From Streptomyces lushanensis (GTDB taxonomy: Bacteria > Actinomycetota > Actinomycetes > Streptomycetales > Streptomycetaceae): a DNA stretch of 64,000 nt. Position 1 is the first letter of the stretch. Every line of letters starts with the position of its first letter. The notes under the pieces are model-generated. The model was not told the origin of the DNA, did no database searches, and saw only the letters and a list, made by a program, of their open reading frames with translations. Both the position numbers and the translations under genes were made by a program. This document shows, piece by piece, positions 16,825 to 25,388 of the stretch. The stretch lies in assembly GCF_001700515.1 (NCBI RefSeq), contig NZ_MAUD01000103.1:1-64000 (forward strand). Direction: 5' to 3'.

Positions 16825-18099
16825 TCAGCACTGGGGGACGCCCGGCAGCCACTGCTCGGGGACATCGATGTAGATGTTGGTGATGTAGCCGCCGTAGTCC
16901 GGCAGATAGGACCACGCGTCATTGGTGATGCCGTCGACGGTGACGCGCTGGCCGTGGACCTGGCACGAGACATTCACCCGTGTGGGCCCGGCCAGTCGCG
17001 CCACCTCTGCGGACGCGGTGGTGGCCTGCTGCCGGATGCGCACGGCGGTGCCCCAGGTGGGGAAGGACTTGCCCGTCTGGGTGCCGGTCCACAGATAGGT
17101 GACGGTCACCCAGCCGTTGTCCCTCAGCCCGACATTGGCGAAGGTGCCGTCGGCGAGATCGATCCCGGCCGGGTTGAGCACCCGCCGGCCGGAGCCGTCG
17201 AGGCCGCCGTTGTAGCCGCTCTCGTACGCGGCCTGCGCCTGCGGCCTGCCCTGCGGCAGATCCTTGAAGCTCTCGCGGACCGAGGAGGGGTTCCAGTGGT
17301 CGTCCCGGATGTTCCACGGGCCGACGTCCCAGACCGGGGCGGTCTCGCAGCGGGCCGGGCCGCACACCTGGACGGAGTACTGGCCGCTGCCGTTGGGCGA
17401 CAGGCCGCGCCGGGAGGGCAGGGCGACGAAGTGGTCGTTGGGCTGTATGACATGGCCGTTGGCGGTCGTCCCGCCGACCAGTCCCTCACGGGTGGCGAAG
17501 ACCCGGGCGCTGAAGGCGGCGGCGGCCCGGGGCGTACGCGGCTCGGGGCCCCGGTCAGCGGTCAGCCGCAGCCCCTGGACCCGTGCCTGTCCGGCCTTGT
17601 CCCACAGCGTGATGCGGGCCTGGACGGCGACGACGGTACGGGGCAGGGACACCGCGCTCGCCTCCGGACCCGCCTCCGTCCCGCGCCACTCGGTCCAGGA
17701 GCCGTCCTCGGCGCGCCCCCGGACCTCGACGGCGACCCGCGCCCCGGAGGGGACCTCGGCGGAGAGCTCGGCCCGGACGCGGTTGACGGGACGGTCGAGC
17801 GTTCTGGGCGGGAGGACCTGGGAGCCGTATCCCGCTTCGCCCCCTTCGGCGGTGGTGCGGAAGTCCCGCTGACGGACGGCGAGGGCGCCCCGGGTGTGGC
17901 GCACGTTCACGTCGTCGGTGTCGACGCGGGAGAGATCCGCCCGCCAGGAGATCTCCCCGGACACCTCCTCGGACGCCGCGCGCGCGGATGCCCGGGTGCC
18001 GGCCGCCCCCGCGGGCTGCGCGGTCACCGTCAGCCCCAGGCAGACGAGCGTGGACAGGACTCCGGTCAGTGAACGGTGGAGCTGCCGTCTCTGGCGCAT
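16825..18099 (-). CDS. Secreted protein, possible cell-wall-associated beta-barrel protein
   Basis: The 424-residue protein starts MRQRRQLHRSLTGVLSTL, with a signal peptide and probable cleavage after AGA near residue 34. Residues 40-190 are a beta-rich region whose SWRADLSRVDTDDVNVRHTRGALAVRQ stretch resembles the N-terminal part of secreted Streptomyces peptidoglycan-active proteins. The C-terminal half (GGTTANGHVIQP, VCGPARCETAPVWDVGPWN, NPAGIDLADGTF) looks like a double-psi beta-barrel, as in RlpA-like or expansin-like proteins. Cysteines in VCGPARC, SCQVHG and the terminal PQC suggest disulfides. I see no certain catalytic residues. The start is the ATG next to the signal peptide, although its ribosome site (GAGAG, 13 bases away) is weak. 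Function is inferred as cell-wall binding or remodelling. Confidence 0.85.
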   Translation of the reverse strand: MRQRRQLHRSLTGVLSTLVCLGLTVTAQPAGAAGTRASARAASEEVSGEISWRADLSRVDTDDVNVRHTRGALAVRQRDFRTTAEGGEAGYGSQVLPPRTLDRPVNRVRAELSAEVPSGARVAVEVRGRAEDGSWTEWRGTEAGPEASAVSLPRTVVAVQARITLWDKAGQARVQGLRLTADRGPEPRTPRAAAAFSARVFATREGLVGGTTANGHVIQPNDHFVALPSRRGLSPNGSGQYSVQVCGPARCETAPVWDVGPWNIRDDHWNPSSVRESFKDLPQGRPQAQAAYESGYNGGLDGSGRRVLNPAGIDLADGTFANVGLRDNGWVTVTYLWTGTQTGKSFPTWGTAVRIRQQATTASAEVARLAGPTRVNVSCQVHGQRVTVDGITNDAWSYLPDYGGYITNIYIDVPEQWLPGVPQC

Positions 18100-18268
18100 C
18101 GCGTGTCTCTCTCGTTCCGGGCCGGGCACGTGCCCTCCCATGACACACGCGTGGGGGGCCGATCCGGCGCAGGGTCCGGTGAACGGGTCACGCCGGTGTG
18201 GCGCGGCCCGCCACACCGTAGCGATCCTGTCATGTACACAACAAGAGAAATCCGGAGGTCTTCACGTG

Positions 18269-18299
18269 CGGACGGGCCCGTTCGCCACGGGCCCGTCCG
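18269..18299. terminator. Hairpin terminator downstream of the ycnI-like gene
   Basis: A perfect stem of about 12-13 bp (GGACGGGCCCGT arms, 18270-18281 with 18287-18298) and a 5-nt loop lie about 35 bp past the stop of the leftward YcnI-like gene. Confidence 0.6.
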
Positions 18300-18334
18300 T
18301 ACGGCATCGCCGTCAAGGGGCGTTCATGTCCGGC

Positions 18335-19069
18335 TCAGACGGAGCCGGCCCCCGAGCGGCGCCTGAACCACCAGGCTCCGCCGGCCAGCGCGACCACGAC
18401 CACCACGCCGAGTCCGACGAACAGCAGAGGACGTGTGCCGTCGTCCGTCGCGGCTGCCGGCCCGGCCGCGGCGTCGGAGGGGTCGTCGGAGGGGGACGGT
18501 GAGGTGTCGGCGGAGGATCCCGTGGTGGGCTCGGTGGCCGGGCCGGTACCGACCGGCTCGGCTCCGGGCGCCGCGGGCCTGAGCGCGAGTGTCGGCGCGG
18601 GACTGCCGTGCCCGCCGTCCGCGGGCTCCTCCAGTTCGATCCAGCGGTCGACGCGGCCGTCGTCGTAGCTCTGGAGGGTCTTGAACGCCAGGGACTCGGC
18701 GTCCGGAAGCTGCCGTACGGTGACGGTGTACGCGGCGTCCCCGCCGACGGCGATCGCCGGTCCGGAGACGGTGTAGCCCCGCGCGGTCGCGGCGAGCCGC
18801 CAGCCCTTGGGACCCTTTCCGTAGGTGATGTCGGCGGGCGCGACGCCGTCGGGCAGGATCACCTCCAGGGCGGTGATCCCCGCCGTGTCGGACTCGGTCT
18901 CCGCGGTGAAGGCGAGGGTGACGTTCTCGGCGAGGGCGGCGGCGCCCGGCGCCTCGACCTCCACATGGGCGGACGCCGGAGCGGCGAGGGCGACCGAGGC
19001 CGCGAGCACGGCCGCGGTGAGAACGGAGAGACGGCGCACGGCGCACGCCGGAGCGGTGGTACGGAACAC
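18335..19069 (-). CDS. YcnI-like (DUF1775) copper-binding membrane protein
   Basis: The 244-residue protein starts at a GTG with GGGAG six bases upstream. A signal peptide ends in SA|H, so the mature protein would begin with His35 of HVEVEAP; in the YcnI family this N-terminal His coordinates Cu(II). The DUF1775 domain covers about residues 35-170 (ALEVILPDGV, YGKGPKGWRLAA, YTVTVRQLPDAE, FKTLQSYDDG, RWIE). A Thr/Ser/Pro-rich linker and a C-terminal membrane span with a basic tail (WWFRRRSG) anchor it to the outer face of the membrane. It lies 56 bp after a His-containing membrane protein on the same strand, so the pair likely forms an operon for copper delivery or homeostasis. Confidence 0.9.
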   Translation of the reverse strand: MFRTTAPACAVRRLSVLTAAVLAASVALAAPASAHVEVEAPGAAALAENVTLAFTAETESDTAGITALEVILPDGVAPADITYGKGPKGWRLAATARGYTVSGPAIAVGGDAAYTVTVRQLPDAESLAFKTLQSYDDGRVDRWIELEEPADGGHGSPAPTLALRPAAPGAEPVGTGPATEPTTGSSADTSPSPSDDPSDAAAGPAAATDDGTRPLLFVGLGVVVVVALAGGAWWFRRRSGAGSV

Positions 19070-19125
19070 GGATGACTCCCATGGTGATGTGGGGCGGTAC
19101 GGGCACGCCGGAGCGCGCCCCGGGC

Positions 19126-19848
19126 TCAGAGGGCGGGGGCGTGCTCCGGAGGCGGCCCTCGGCGTACCACCGCGTGCGCCAGTATCGGAGAGCCGTGCGA
19201 AGGCGGCGGCGCACGCGTCCCTACGGCGCGCGGGACGCGGGGCGCGGACGGGAACGGCCGGGTGGGAGCGCGCCGCAGGAGCCGTACCAGCAGCGCGCCG
19301 AGCACACCGCCGGCGCTCCGGCAGACGGCGAGACAGGCCGCGTCGGCGCGCTGGAGGAACCAGGCCACCAGCAGCGCCGCGAGGACATGGGCGGCCGTCA
19401 TGGAGAGCCCGTGGCGCCCGGCGTGCCACGCCTCGTACGTTCCGTGCGCGGCGCCGTGGCCCGCGGCGCCGTGCGGCGCGGGCGCGCCCGGGGCCGAGAC
19501 CCGTACGAGCCAGAGGTGCAGGGCCAGTTGGGCCGTGCCGGTCGCCGCGATCACCGAGGGCAGCGGCAGTGGCCACGACCGTGACGGCGGGCGCGACGGC
19601 GATGTGCGCACGGCCGGCAGCGTGAGGGCGAAGAGCGCCGCGGCGGCGGGCGGCACAGCCCGCCAGGGCACCGGATGGCCGGAGACCACATGATGTCCCG
19701 TGACCGCGAGCACCACACCGGTCACGGTGAACACCGCCGCACGGACGACGGCCACCGGCACGCGGGACCCGGACGCTCGACCGGTCCGGCGCGCGGTGCG
19801 GGTGCGGTGGATCCGCGAACACGACATGGCCGGCCCATCATGGGGCAT
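19126..19848 (-). CDS. Multi-span membrane protein of the YcnI locus
   Basis: A protein of about 240 residues with several hydrophobic segments: VVRAAVFTVTGVVLAVTGHHVV, VPPAAAALFALTLP, a SVIAATGTAQLALHLWLV stretch and MTAAHVLAALLVAWFLQ. A His-rich loop (HGAAGHGAAHGTYEAWHAGRHG) could bind metal. It is immediately upstream of the ycnI-like gene. Similar membrane proteins accompany YcnI-type proteins in other actinobacteria, so a copper role is reasonable but unproven. Two starts are possible: ATG at 19848 (GAGGG, 7 bases upstream) or the in-frame ATG at 19827. I chose the first for its ribosome site. The C-terminus is Arg/Pro-rich and low in complexity. Confidence 0.78.
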   Translation of the reverse strand: MPHDGPAMSCSRIHRTRTARRTGRASGSRVPVAVVRAAVFTVTGVVLAVTGHHVVSGHPVPWRAVPPAAAALFALTLPAVRTSPSRPPSRSWPLPLPSVIAATGTAQLALHLWLVRVSAPGAPAPHGAAGHGAAHGTYEAWHAGRHGLSMTAAHVLAALLVAWFLQRADAACLAVCRSAGGVLGALLVRLLRRAPTRPFPSAPRVPRAVGTRAPPPSHGSPILAHAVVRRGPPPEHAPAL

Positions 19849-20156
19849 CGCCGGGCCCTCGGACCGGGAGTCGCGGAATCCGGCCATCCGCCGGCCGGGT
19901 CCGCGGGCCGCCTCCCGGCTCCCGGATGCGGCCCATTGGCCGCCTCCTGCTCGCGGACATCCCGCACGGCACGCATGGTCGATCTGTGTCCCCGCGAGGA
20001 GCACCAGATCCGAACCGGTGAACGGAGCCCGCCATCCCCTCCGCACAGCACACCTCGCCGTCCTTCGGTCCCGGTCCTGAGGCCGCGCTCGGGACACCGG
20101 AGCCGCGCGAGCGGTCGTCGCGTCACACGATCGCCCTCGTCCTCGGTCCGTTCGCC

Positions 20157-22121
20157 GTGGCGCTGCTCCTCGGGCTGTGGGGAATCGACCGCGGGAACAC
20201 GCTGTGGGGCGACGAGGCGGTCACCTACGAGATGGCGCACCGGAGCGTCGGACAGATCTGGCACACGCTGGGCCACGCCGACGCCGTGCACGGTCTCCAC
20301 TACCTGCTCATGCACGGGGTGTTCGCGCTGTGGGACGGCGCCGAGGCGGCCCTGCGACTGCCGTCCGTCCTGGCGGTGGCCATGGCGGCGGTGGGGGTCA
20401 CCCTCATCGGGCGGACGCTCGCCGGGCCACGCGCCGGAGTACTGGCCGGGCTGGCCTTTCCGCTGATCCCGACGGTGCAGCGGTACGCGCAGGAAGGACG
20501 TTCGTACGCGCTGGTGTGTGCGCTGATCACCTGGAGCACCTGGCTGCTGCTGACCGCGATCGGCAGGCGGGGCGGGCTCCGCTGGAGCGCGTACGCCGCC
20601 GTCCTGCTGATCGCCTGTCTGCTCCACGAGCTGGCGGTCGTGACCCTGCTCGCCCATGGCGCGACGGTGTTCCGCTCCGGGCTGCCGCGCGCGGTGATCC
20701 GGGAGTGGGGCATCGCGGCCGGATGTGTGGGCGTCGGGCTGCTGCCGCTCGCGGCCTTCAGCACCACGCAGGCCGGACAGGTCGACTGGATCGGCTTTCC
20801 CGACCTCTGGCAGACGGCACGCTTCGTGGCGGCGGCGCTGCTGGGCCTGCTGTGCGCCAGGGTGGCGGACCGTGCCGGACCCGGTGCGGGGCGGCCGGTC
20901 GAGCTGCGGACGCTCGCGCTCCCCCTGCTGATCCTCCCGACCGTACTGCTCATCCTGCTGACCCCGGTACGGCCGCTGTACGTCGACCGCTATGTCCTCT
21001 CGTACACCATCGGCCTCGCCCTGCTGGTGGGCGCGGCGCTCGACCGGATCCGGCGCCGGGCGACCCGGCCGCGCGCGCTGCGCGGCGCCGTGACCGTGGC
21101 GGCGGCGGGCGCGGCGCTGGCGGCGCTGTTCCCGGTGGGCGCGTATCTGCGGACCCCGCAGAGCCGCCAGAACGACGCCGACGCCGTCGCACGAGCGGTA
21201 CGGGAGGTCGCGCGGCCGGGCGACGGGGTGCTCTTCATGCCCGCACGCCGGCGCGTATGGACCCTCGCGCGCCCCGAGGCGTTCCGGGGGCTGTCGGATC
21301 TCGCGCTGGAACGCTCCCCGGTCGCCTCGAACACCCTGCACGGTACGGAGTTCGCACCCGGCCGGATCCGGGCCCGCGTCCTGACCGCCCGAAGGATCGT
21401 CGCCGTCCATGACCTGGCCGGCCAGCCGCTGGAGACGGACGCCCGGGAAGTCGCCAAGCGCGAGACCCTGCGGGCCCACTTCCAGGAGTGCCTGAGCCGT
21501 ACGGTGACCCAGGCCCAAATCACGGTGTACGCCCGTCCCGGCGCCTGCCGGCACTCGGCAGGAACCGGGAACCGCCCCGCCCGGTACGGGGCTCGGAGGC
21601 GGGGTGACCTCGGGAGCGAACCGGGCGCGGGGCGGGAAGCGCCGCTGACGCCGTCCCACCCCGCACCTCCTTCCCCGCGCTTTCGTCGGCCGTCGCGCGC
21701 CCTCCGTCCCGCGCCGCCGGCCCGCGCGCTCAGCGCGAGATCGGCTCCACGGGAATCCACAGCTCCGCGTCGGCCGTCCTCGCGTCCTGCGACAGCCGGG
21801 TGCGCAGGATCTCGGGTCCGGGCACACTCCGGTACGGATTGGACGGGAACCACTGCGTGTAGATGTCCCGCCACAGATACTGGAGCGCCTTCGGGAACTC
21901 GCCCGAACTCTCGAACACCGCCCAGGTGCCGGCGGGAACGCTACGGCTCTCCATGTCCTCGGGAACCGGGGCCCCCGTCACCACCCCGTGGTAGTAGTCG
22001 AGTTCGGTGCCCTCCGCCCTGCTTTCGTCGATCTTGTCGCTCACGCCGAGGATCCCGAGCGGTTCCTGGTCCGACAGTTCCTCCAGCCGCCGGAGCGTGT
22101 CCTGGCCGATGCCCCGGATGA
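20157..22121 (+). CDS. GT39-like membrane glycosyltransferase with abnormal 5' and 3' ends
   Basis: The core encodes a multi-span glycosyltransferase of the GT39/ArnT type, which uses lipid-linked sugars. It has the first-loop acidic motif WGDEAVTYEMAHRS, then VHGLHYLLMHGVFALW, RLPSVLA and YAQEGRSYAL, and about nine hydrophobic segments. Both ends are odd. The first in-frame GTG (20157) cuts the first membrane helix; an open frame extends back to 20022 with GGAG six bases before an ATC codon (20034) but no ATG or GTG. At the 3' end the protein should finish near YARPGAC (about 21545), yet the frame runs on to 22121, overlapping the AraC gene antisense for about 390 bp with non-protein-like Arg/Pro/Ser sequence. 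A lost stop, an indel or a sequence error is likely. Family assignment is firmer than the ends. Confidence 0.7.
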   Translation: MALLLGLWGIDRGNTLWGDEAVTYEMAHRSVGQIWHTLGHADAVHGLHYLLMHGVFALWDGAEAALRLPSVLAVAMAAVGVTLIGRTLAGPRAGVLAGLAFPLIPTVQRYAQEGRSYALVCALITWSTWLLLTAIGRRGGLRWSAYAAVLLIACLLHELAVVTLLAHGATVFRSGLPRAVIREWGIAAGCVGVGLLPLAAFSTTQAGQVDWIGFPDLWQTARFVAAALLGLLCARVADRAGPGAGRPVELRTLALPLLILPTVLLILLTPVRPLYVDRYVLSYTIGLALLVGAALDRIRRRATRPRALRGAVTVAAAGAALAALFPVGAYLRTPQSRQNDADAVARAVREVARPGDGVLFMPARRRVWTLARPEAFRGLSDLALERSPVASNTLHGTEFAPGRIRARVLTARRIVAVHDLAGQPLETDAREVAKRETLRAHFQECLSRTVTQAQITVYARPGACRHSAGTGNRPARYGARRRGDLGSEPGAGREAPLTPSHPAPPSPRFRRPSRALRPAPPARALSARSAPRESTAPRRPSSRPATAGCAGSRVRAHSGTDWTGTTACRCPATDTGAPSGTRPNSRTPPRCRRERYGSPCPREPGPPSPPRGSSRVRCPPPCFRRSCRSRRGSRAVPGPTVPPAAGACPGRCPG

Positions 22122-22596
22122 ACGCGACGAGTGCCGGGTTCATGCCTTCGTGGACCAGAGGGATCCGTGCCTTTCTGCCGACCACTCGGAAGGCCGGCTT
22201 CTCCACGATCCGATACCGCATGCTGCTGTTCCCTTCAACGATGAGACGGAAGGACATCCGGGGCTGGGAACGCAGCGCGGCACCGGTCCGTCTGGCCTCG
22301 CCCGGGCCGACGCCGTGCAGAGCACGGAAGGCCCGGGCGAACGACTCGGCGGAGCCGTATCCGTACCGCACCGCGATGTCGAGCAGCGTGCTGCCCCTGC
22401 CGAGCACCTCGGCGCCGGCGACGGTGAGCCGTCTGCGGCGGATGTACTCGGACAGCGGGATGCCCGCCAGCGCGGAGAACATCCGCCGGAAGTGGTACTC
22501 CGACGTGACGGCGATCCGCGCGAGTTCGGTCATCTCGATCCGCTGGTCGAGGTTCCGCTCGATGTACTCCATGGCCTCGTTGAGTCCCTCGATCAT
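21730..22596 (-). CDS. AraC-family regulator with GyrI-like effector domain
   Basis: The 288-residue protein starts MIEGLNEAMEYIERN, fixed by a perfect AGGAGG eight bases upstream. Residues 1-110 form the AraC double helix-turn-helix (ELARIAVTSEYHFRRMF, GIPLSEYIRRRRL, LDIAVRYGYGSAESFARAFRALHGVGPGEAR). Residues from about 120 form a GyrI/AraC-E effector-binding domain (YRIVEKPAFRVVGRKARIP, WPVF-type strands, YLWRDIYTQWFPSNPYR, AELWIPVEP), as in Rob-like regulators that sense cationic or aromatic compounds. The likely role is activation of efflux or stress genes. It diverges from the coiled-coil/winged-helix gene, with 458 bp between. Confidence 0.93.
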   Translation of the reverse strand: MIEGLNEAMEYIERNLDQRIEMTELARIAVTSEYHFRRMFSALAGIPLSEYIRRRRLTVAGAEVLGRGSTLLDIAVRYGYGSAESFARAFRALHGVGPGEARRTGAALRSQPRMSFRLIVEGNSSMRYRIVEKPAFRVVGRKARIPLVHEGMNPALVAFIRGIGQDTLRRLEELSDQEPLGILGVSDKIDESRAEGTELDYYHGVVTGAPVPEDMESRSVPAGTWAVFESSGEFPKALQYLWRDIYTQWFPSNPYRSVPGPEILRTRLSQDARTADAELWIPVEPISR

Positions 22597-23054
22597 CCCC
22601 GGACCTCCTGCCCCTTCCACTTCCACTTGCACTCGTCACGCTAGGTACGGCCCACCCTGCCCGACCCGGCATTCCATGCCCGTATCGGTCTGCCGGACAT
22701 CGCGTGCCTCCGTGGAGGAGCCCGGCCCGTGGACGGTCCCGGAGCGGCTGCCGTACGCGCGGCGGAGCGCCATGCGCGTGTCCTTGCCGACGGGCCGCGC
22801 AAGCGCCGGCGCGTGTCCGGAAGCACCGCGCGCCGGTCGTCAGGGACCGTCCGACGTGCACAACACGGGTATGCGGCAGCGCGGTTCGCCGTCCGGACCA
22901 CTGTTCCGTCAGGCGTGGATGTCCGCACACGGCGGTAGCACGATGACAACGACGGCGCGCCGTCCGTTGGCCGCCACAACGCAACACACTCTAGTCTGCT
23001 CTACAGCGGTCACCGACGGGGTCAAGTGGTGACCCGGAACGAAAGGGCGACACC
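22597..23054. promoter_or_regulatory. Divergent intergenic region
   Basis: No coding frame is convincing. The region must hold promoters for the AraC-type gene (left) and the coiled-coil/winged-helix gene (right). A perfect inverted repeat, GGTCACC (23008-23014) and GGTGACC (23028-23034), lies just before the right-hand ribosome site and could be an operator or a leader hairpin. The AT-richer stretch around 22965-23005 is the likeliest promoter zone for the right-hand gene. Confidence 0.35.
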
Positions 23055-23807
23055 ATGACATCCGTGACCGGCACACCGGGCAGCATCGAGGCGACCACAG
23101 CGCTCCTCCTGAGCGAACTCCCGCGACTGGAAGCACAACAGCAGACACTTGAGAACGAGTTGGCGGCCGTCACCGAGCGGTTGGGCTCGGTACGTGCCGC
23201 CCTGACCGCGCTCCAGGCGCTGTCGGCCGCTCCCCATGTGCCGGAACCGGCGGTGTCCCCGGAGGCCGGTGCCGAGTCGGGGACGGAGCACGGCGCGCCG
23301 GCCGAGGAGTCCGTCGGGCAGCCCGCCGAGGAGTCCGACACGACGGCGAAGAAGGAGGAGACGGCTGACGACGCGGCCTCCGCAGCCGACGCGGAGGACG
23401 ACGCCGAGGCCGCGACCGAGGACGACGCGACGTCAACGCCGGTACAGCACAAGGTTCCTCGGGCCCGCGCGAGCCGGAAGGCGGCGGAGGCTCCCAAGGA
23501 GCGCAAGCGGCGCAGCGCGAAGAAGACCGTCCCCGCCGCGGCCGACGACGCCGTCGCCGACGACACCGTCGAAGACGCCGCCGATGACGCCGCCGCGGAT
23601 CAGCCTGCCGGTCTGACCGAGCAGATCCTCGCGGTCCTGGCCGACTCCGCCGACACCCCGGTCCGCGCCCGTGATGTGGCACAGGTGCTGGGTCGCGACG
23701 AGTCGCCCGGCAGCATCAACGCCGTACGCAGCACGCTCGACCGCCTGGTCGGTTCCTCGCGGGCCCACCGTGCCGGCCGTGGCCTCTACCAGGCCGTCCA
23801 GGGCTGA
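23055..23807 (+). CDS. Coiled-coil and winged-helix protein, nucleoid- or regulator-like
   Basis: The 250-residue protein has three parts. Residues 10-55 form a coiled coil (ELPRLEAQQQTLENELAAV, TERLGSVRAALTAL). Residues 56-175 are low-complexity: an acidic Ala/Asp/Glu tract containing a basic Lys/Arg patch (RASRKAAEAPKERKRRSAKK). Residues 185-250 form a compact winged-helix fold (LTEQILAVLADS, VRARDVAQVLGRDESPGSINAVRSTLDRLV, RGLYQAV). Such proteins are common and mostly hypothetical in Streptomyces. The basic patch and winged helix suggest DNA binding. GAAAGGG seven bases before the ATG supports the start. It converges with the PAS-LuxR gene across a strong palindromic terminator and lies just outside the polyene cluster. 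Confidence 0.88.
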   Translation: MTSVTGTPGSIEATTALLLSELPRLEAQQQTLENELAAVTERLGSVRAALTALQALSAAPHVPEPAVSPEAGAESGTEHGAPAEESVGQPAEESDTTAKKEETADDAASAADAEDDAEAATEDDATSTPVQHKVPRARASRKAAEAPKERKRRSAKKTVPAAADDAVADDTVEDAADDAAADQPAGLTEQILAVLADSADTPVRARDVAQVLGRDESPGSINAVRSTLDRLVGSSRAHRAGRGLYQAVQG

Positions 23808-24323
23808 GCGGCCGCGCACGGGCCGGCGGTGCGGTGGTTACCGTCGGTCCGGATTCGGCTGTCACTCCCGGGAATAGCGGGCAATGTGCGGGAAAGGCCG
23901 GGCGTACTCCCTTCACGGGAATGACGTCTACGCGCATCGCACGGCGGCCGGCCGCTTCCGGGGCCCGGAGGCGGATCGTCAAGCCGAATCAGAAATCGTC
24001 TACCGATTCGGGCAGCAAAACCACATCTCCGGGTGAGCAAAACCACACGGCGGTCAATTTGTTCGAATTCTTGACCAGGAAAACCGGTCTTCAGAACACA
24101 ATTACGCCGGGCTCCGCGCTCGATCAAACAGACAACAGAACGGCGGAAGCGGACCGCGGTACCGCGTACCGCCCGGCAGAAAACACGGAAGCCCGCACAG
24201 ATCCGCGGAACCCTTCGAAGGGTTCCGCGGATCTGTGCGGGCTGCGCGGATTGTACTGGCCGTACGGCCGTGCGGGCCGGGAACCGGCGACGCCGGCGGG
24301 CCGCTCCCGGCGGCCCGGCGGCC
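23808..24323. other. Gene-free, AT-richer spacer at the edge of the polyene cluster
   Basis: Between about 23970 and 24190 the base composition is clearly less GC-rich than the flanks, and no open frame shows Streptomyces codon bias. The only strong structure is the palindromic terminator at 24190-24243. This looks like the boundary between chromosome and cluster. Confidence 0.6.
24190..24243. terminator. 54-bp perfect palindrome, strong bidirectional terminator
   Basis: The two 27-base halves (24190-24216 and 24217-24243) are exact reverse complements, centred on TTCGAA. It lies about 80 bp past the stop of the leftward PAS-LuxR gene and 380 bp past the stop of the rightward winged-helix gene. 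The stem is far longer than needed for a terminator. Confidence 0.85.
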
Positions 24324-25007
24324 TCACTTGATGAAGTCCTCGACCACCTTGGGCGGCCAGGTACCGACGTTCAGAACACCCATCGAGTAGGCGCGGGAGA
24401 CCAGGGCGGCCCGGTTGGGCACCCGCAGCTTCCGCAGCAGACCCGTGACGTGGTATTCCACGCCCTGCCGGCTCAGATAGAGCCGCGAGGCCAGCGGAAT
24501 CGTCGACAGACCCGCCGCTATGCCTTCGAGGATCCGCGCGTCGATCTCGGTCAGGATCTTCTTCTGACTGGTCACCACACCCGCGTCGGCCGTGTTCTCC
24601 GACGAGCGCATGAGCACCAGGATCGCGGCCACGTCAGGGGTCTCCCCGCTGACGGCCGCGGCCGTCAGCGTGCCTGCGAACGCGGAGTCCTCCGGCCCCA
24701 GTGCCACCACATGCGAGGCGAACCGCTGGCGTTTGCCTTCGACCAGCCGGGAGAACTGACGCATCAGCGGCTGCTGGACGCTGGGGTGCACCAGCTCTCG
24801 GAAGCTGCGTCCGCAGACATCGGCCGAGGAGTCGCCGAAGCGGCGGAAGAACTCCTGGTTGGCCTGCTGGACGGTCAGGGCCGGGTCGAGCGAGGCCATG
24901 CAGAGCCCCGCCTGGTCGAACTGCTGGGCACCTCCGCGCCCGTGCTGGTCGGGTACGAGTTCGGTGGGGTTGAGCTGCGCCGAGTCTACGAGTGCGGCAA
25001 TCGCCAC
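24324..25007 (-). CDS. PAS-LuxR regulator of the PimM/NysRIV type
   Basis: The 227-residue protein has an N-terminal PAS domain (about 30-140: MASLDPALTVQQANQEFFRRFG, CGRSFRELVHPSV, a RFASHVVAL strand) and a C-terminal LuxR helix-turn-helix (about 155-215: EIDARILEGIAAGLSTIPLAS, YLSRQGVEYHVTGLLRKLRVPNRAALVSRA). This small PAS-LuxR layout is typical of pathway activators in polyene macrolide clusters (PimM, NysRIV, AmphRIV), which bind a palindromic operator at PKS and tailoring promoters. The start chosen is a GTG with AAAGGA ten bases upstream; an internal ATG 36 codons in would give a protein nearer the size of PimM. No TTA codon is seen. It is the last cluster gene, before a strong terminator. 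Confidence 0.92.
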   Translation of the reverse strand: MAIAALVDSAQLNPTELVPDQHGRGGAQQFDQAGLCMASLDPALTVQQANQEFFRRFGDSSADVCGRSFRELVHPSVQQPLMRQFSRLVEGKRQRFASHVVALGPEDSAFAGTLTAAAVSGETPDVAAILVLMRSSENTADAGVVTSQKKILTEIDARILEGIAAGLSTIPLASRLYLSRQGVEYHVTGLLRKLRVPNRAALVSRAYSMGVLNVGTWPPKVVEDFIK

Positions 25008-25045
25008 AAGACCGCCATCCTTTCGGGTCCCCCGGTTCTCTGGGA

Positions 25046-25070
25046 ATTGACAACGACGCTATGCGTCAAT
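25046..25070. promoter_or_regulatory. Nested inverted repeats upstream of the PAS-LuxR start
   Basis: ATTGAC (25046-25051) mirrors GTCAAT (25065-25070), and inside them GACGCTATGCGTC (25055-25067) is a 13-bp palindrome. The block is about 40-60 bp from the GTG, so a bound regulator or RNA hairpin would affect expression. Confidence 0.5.
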
Positions 25071-25388
25071 TAGCAGTGGTATCCGGCCTTACCTGTACCC
25101 ATTGACCGGTTATCCATTTACCGAAATTGAGACTAGGTAACCGCGCGCTCGCGCGTCAACAAGGTCCCCTGTTCATCGGGCTAAAGCTGTGGTCGAACCC
25201 GGGGAAGGTTCGGTCCGCAATGGCGACGGCACGGGATGGGCAAATCACGGCATGACGGGCGGGGCCGACCGGGCACCCATCCTGCAATTGAGCCGCCTTT
25301 GAGGTTCCGCCGGGGCACGTCCGGCGCGGTGTGACCGAACCACCGGGCGCAGCCGTCGCTCCGGTCACACCGTCCGTAGCACGCCGTT

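Noticed and set aside
23834-24331. Plus-strand open frame across the cluster-edge spacer
   Set aside because: It lacks Streptomyces codon bias and runs through the 54-bp terminator palindrome. No domain is visible.
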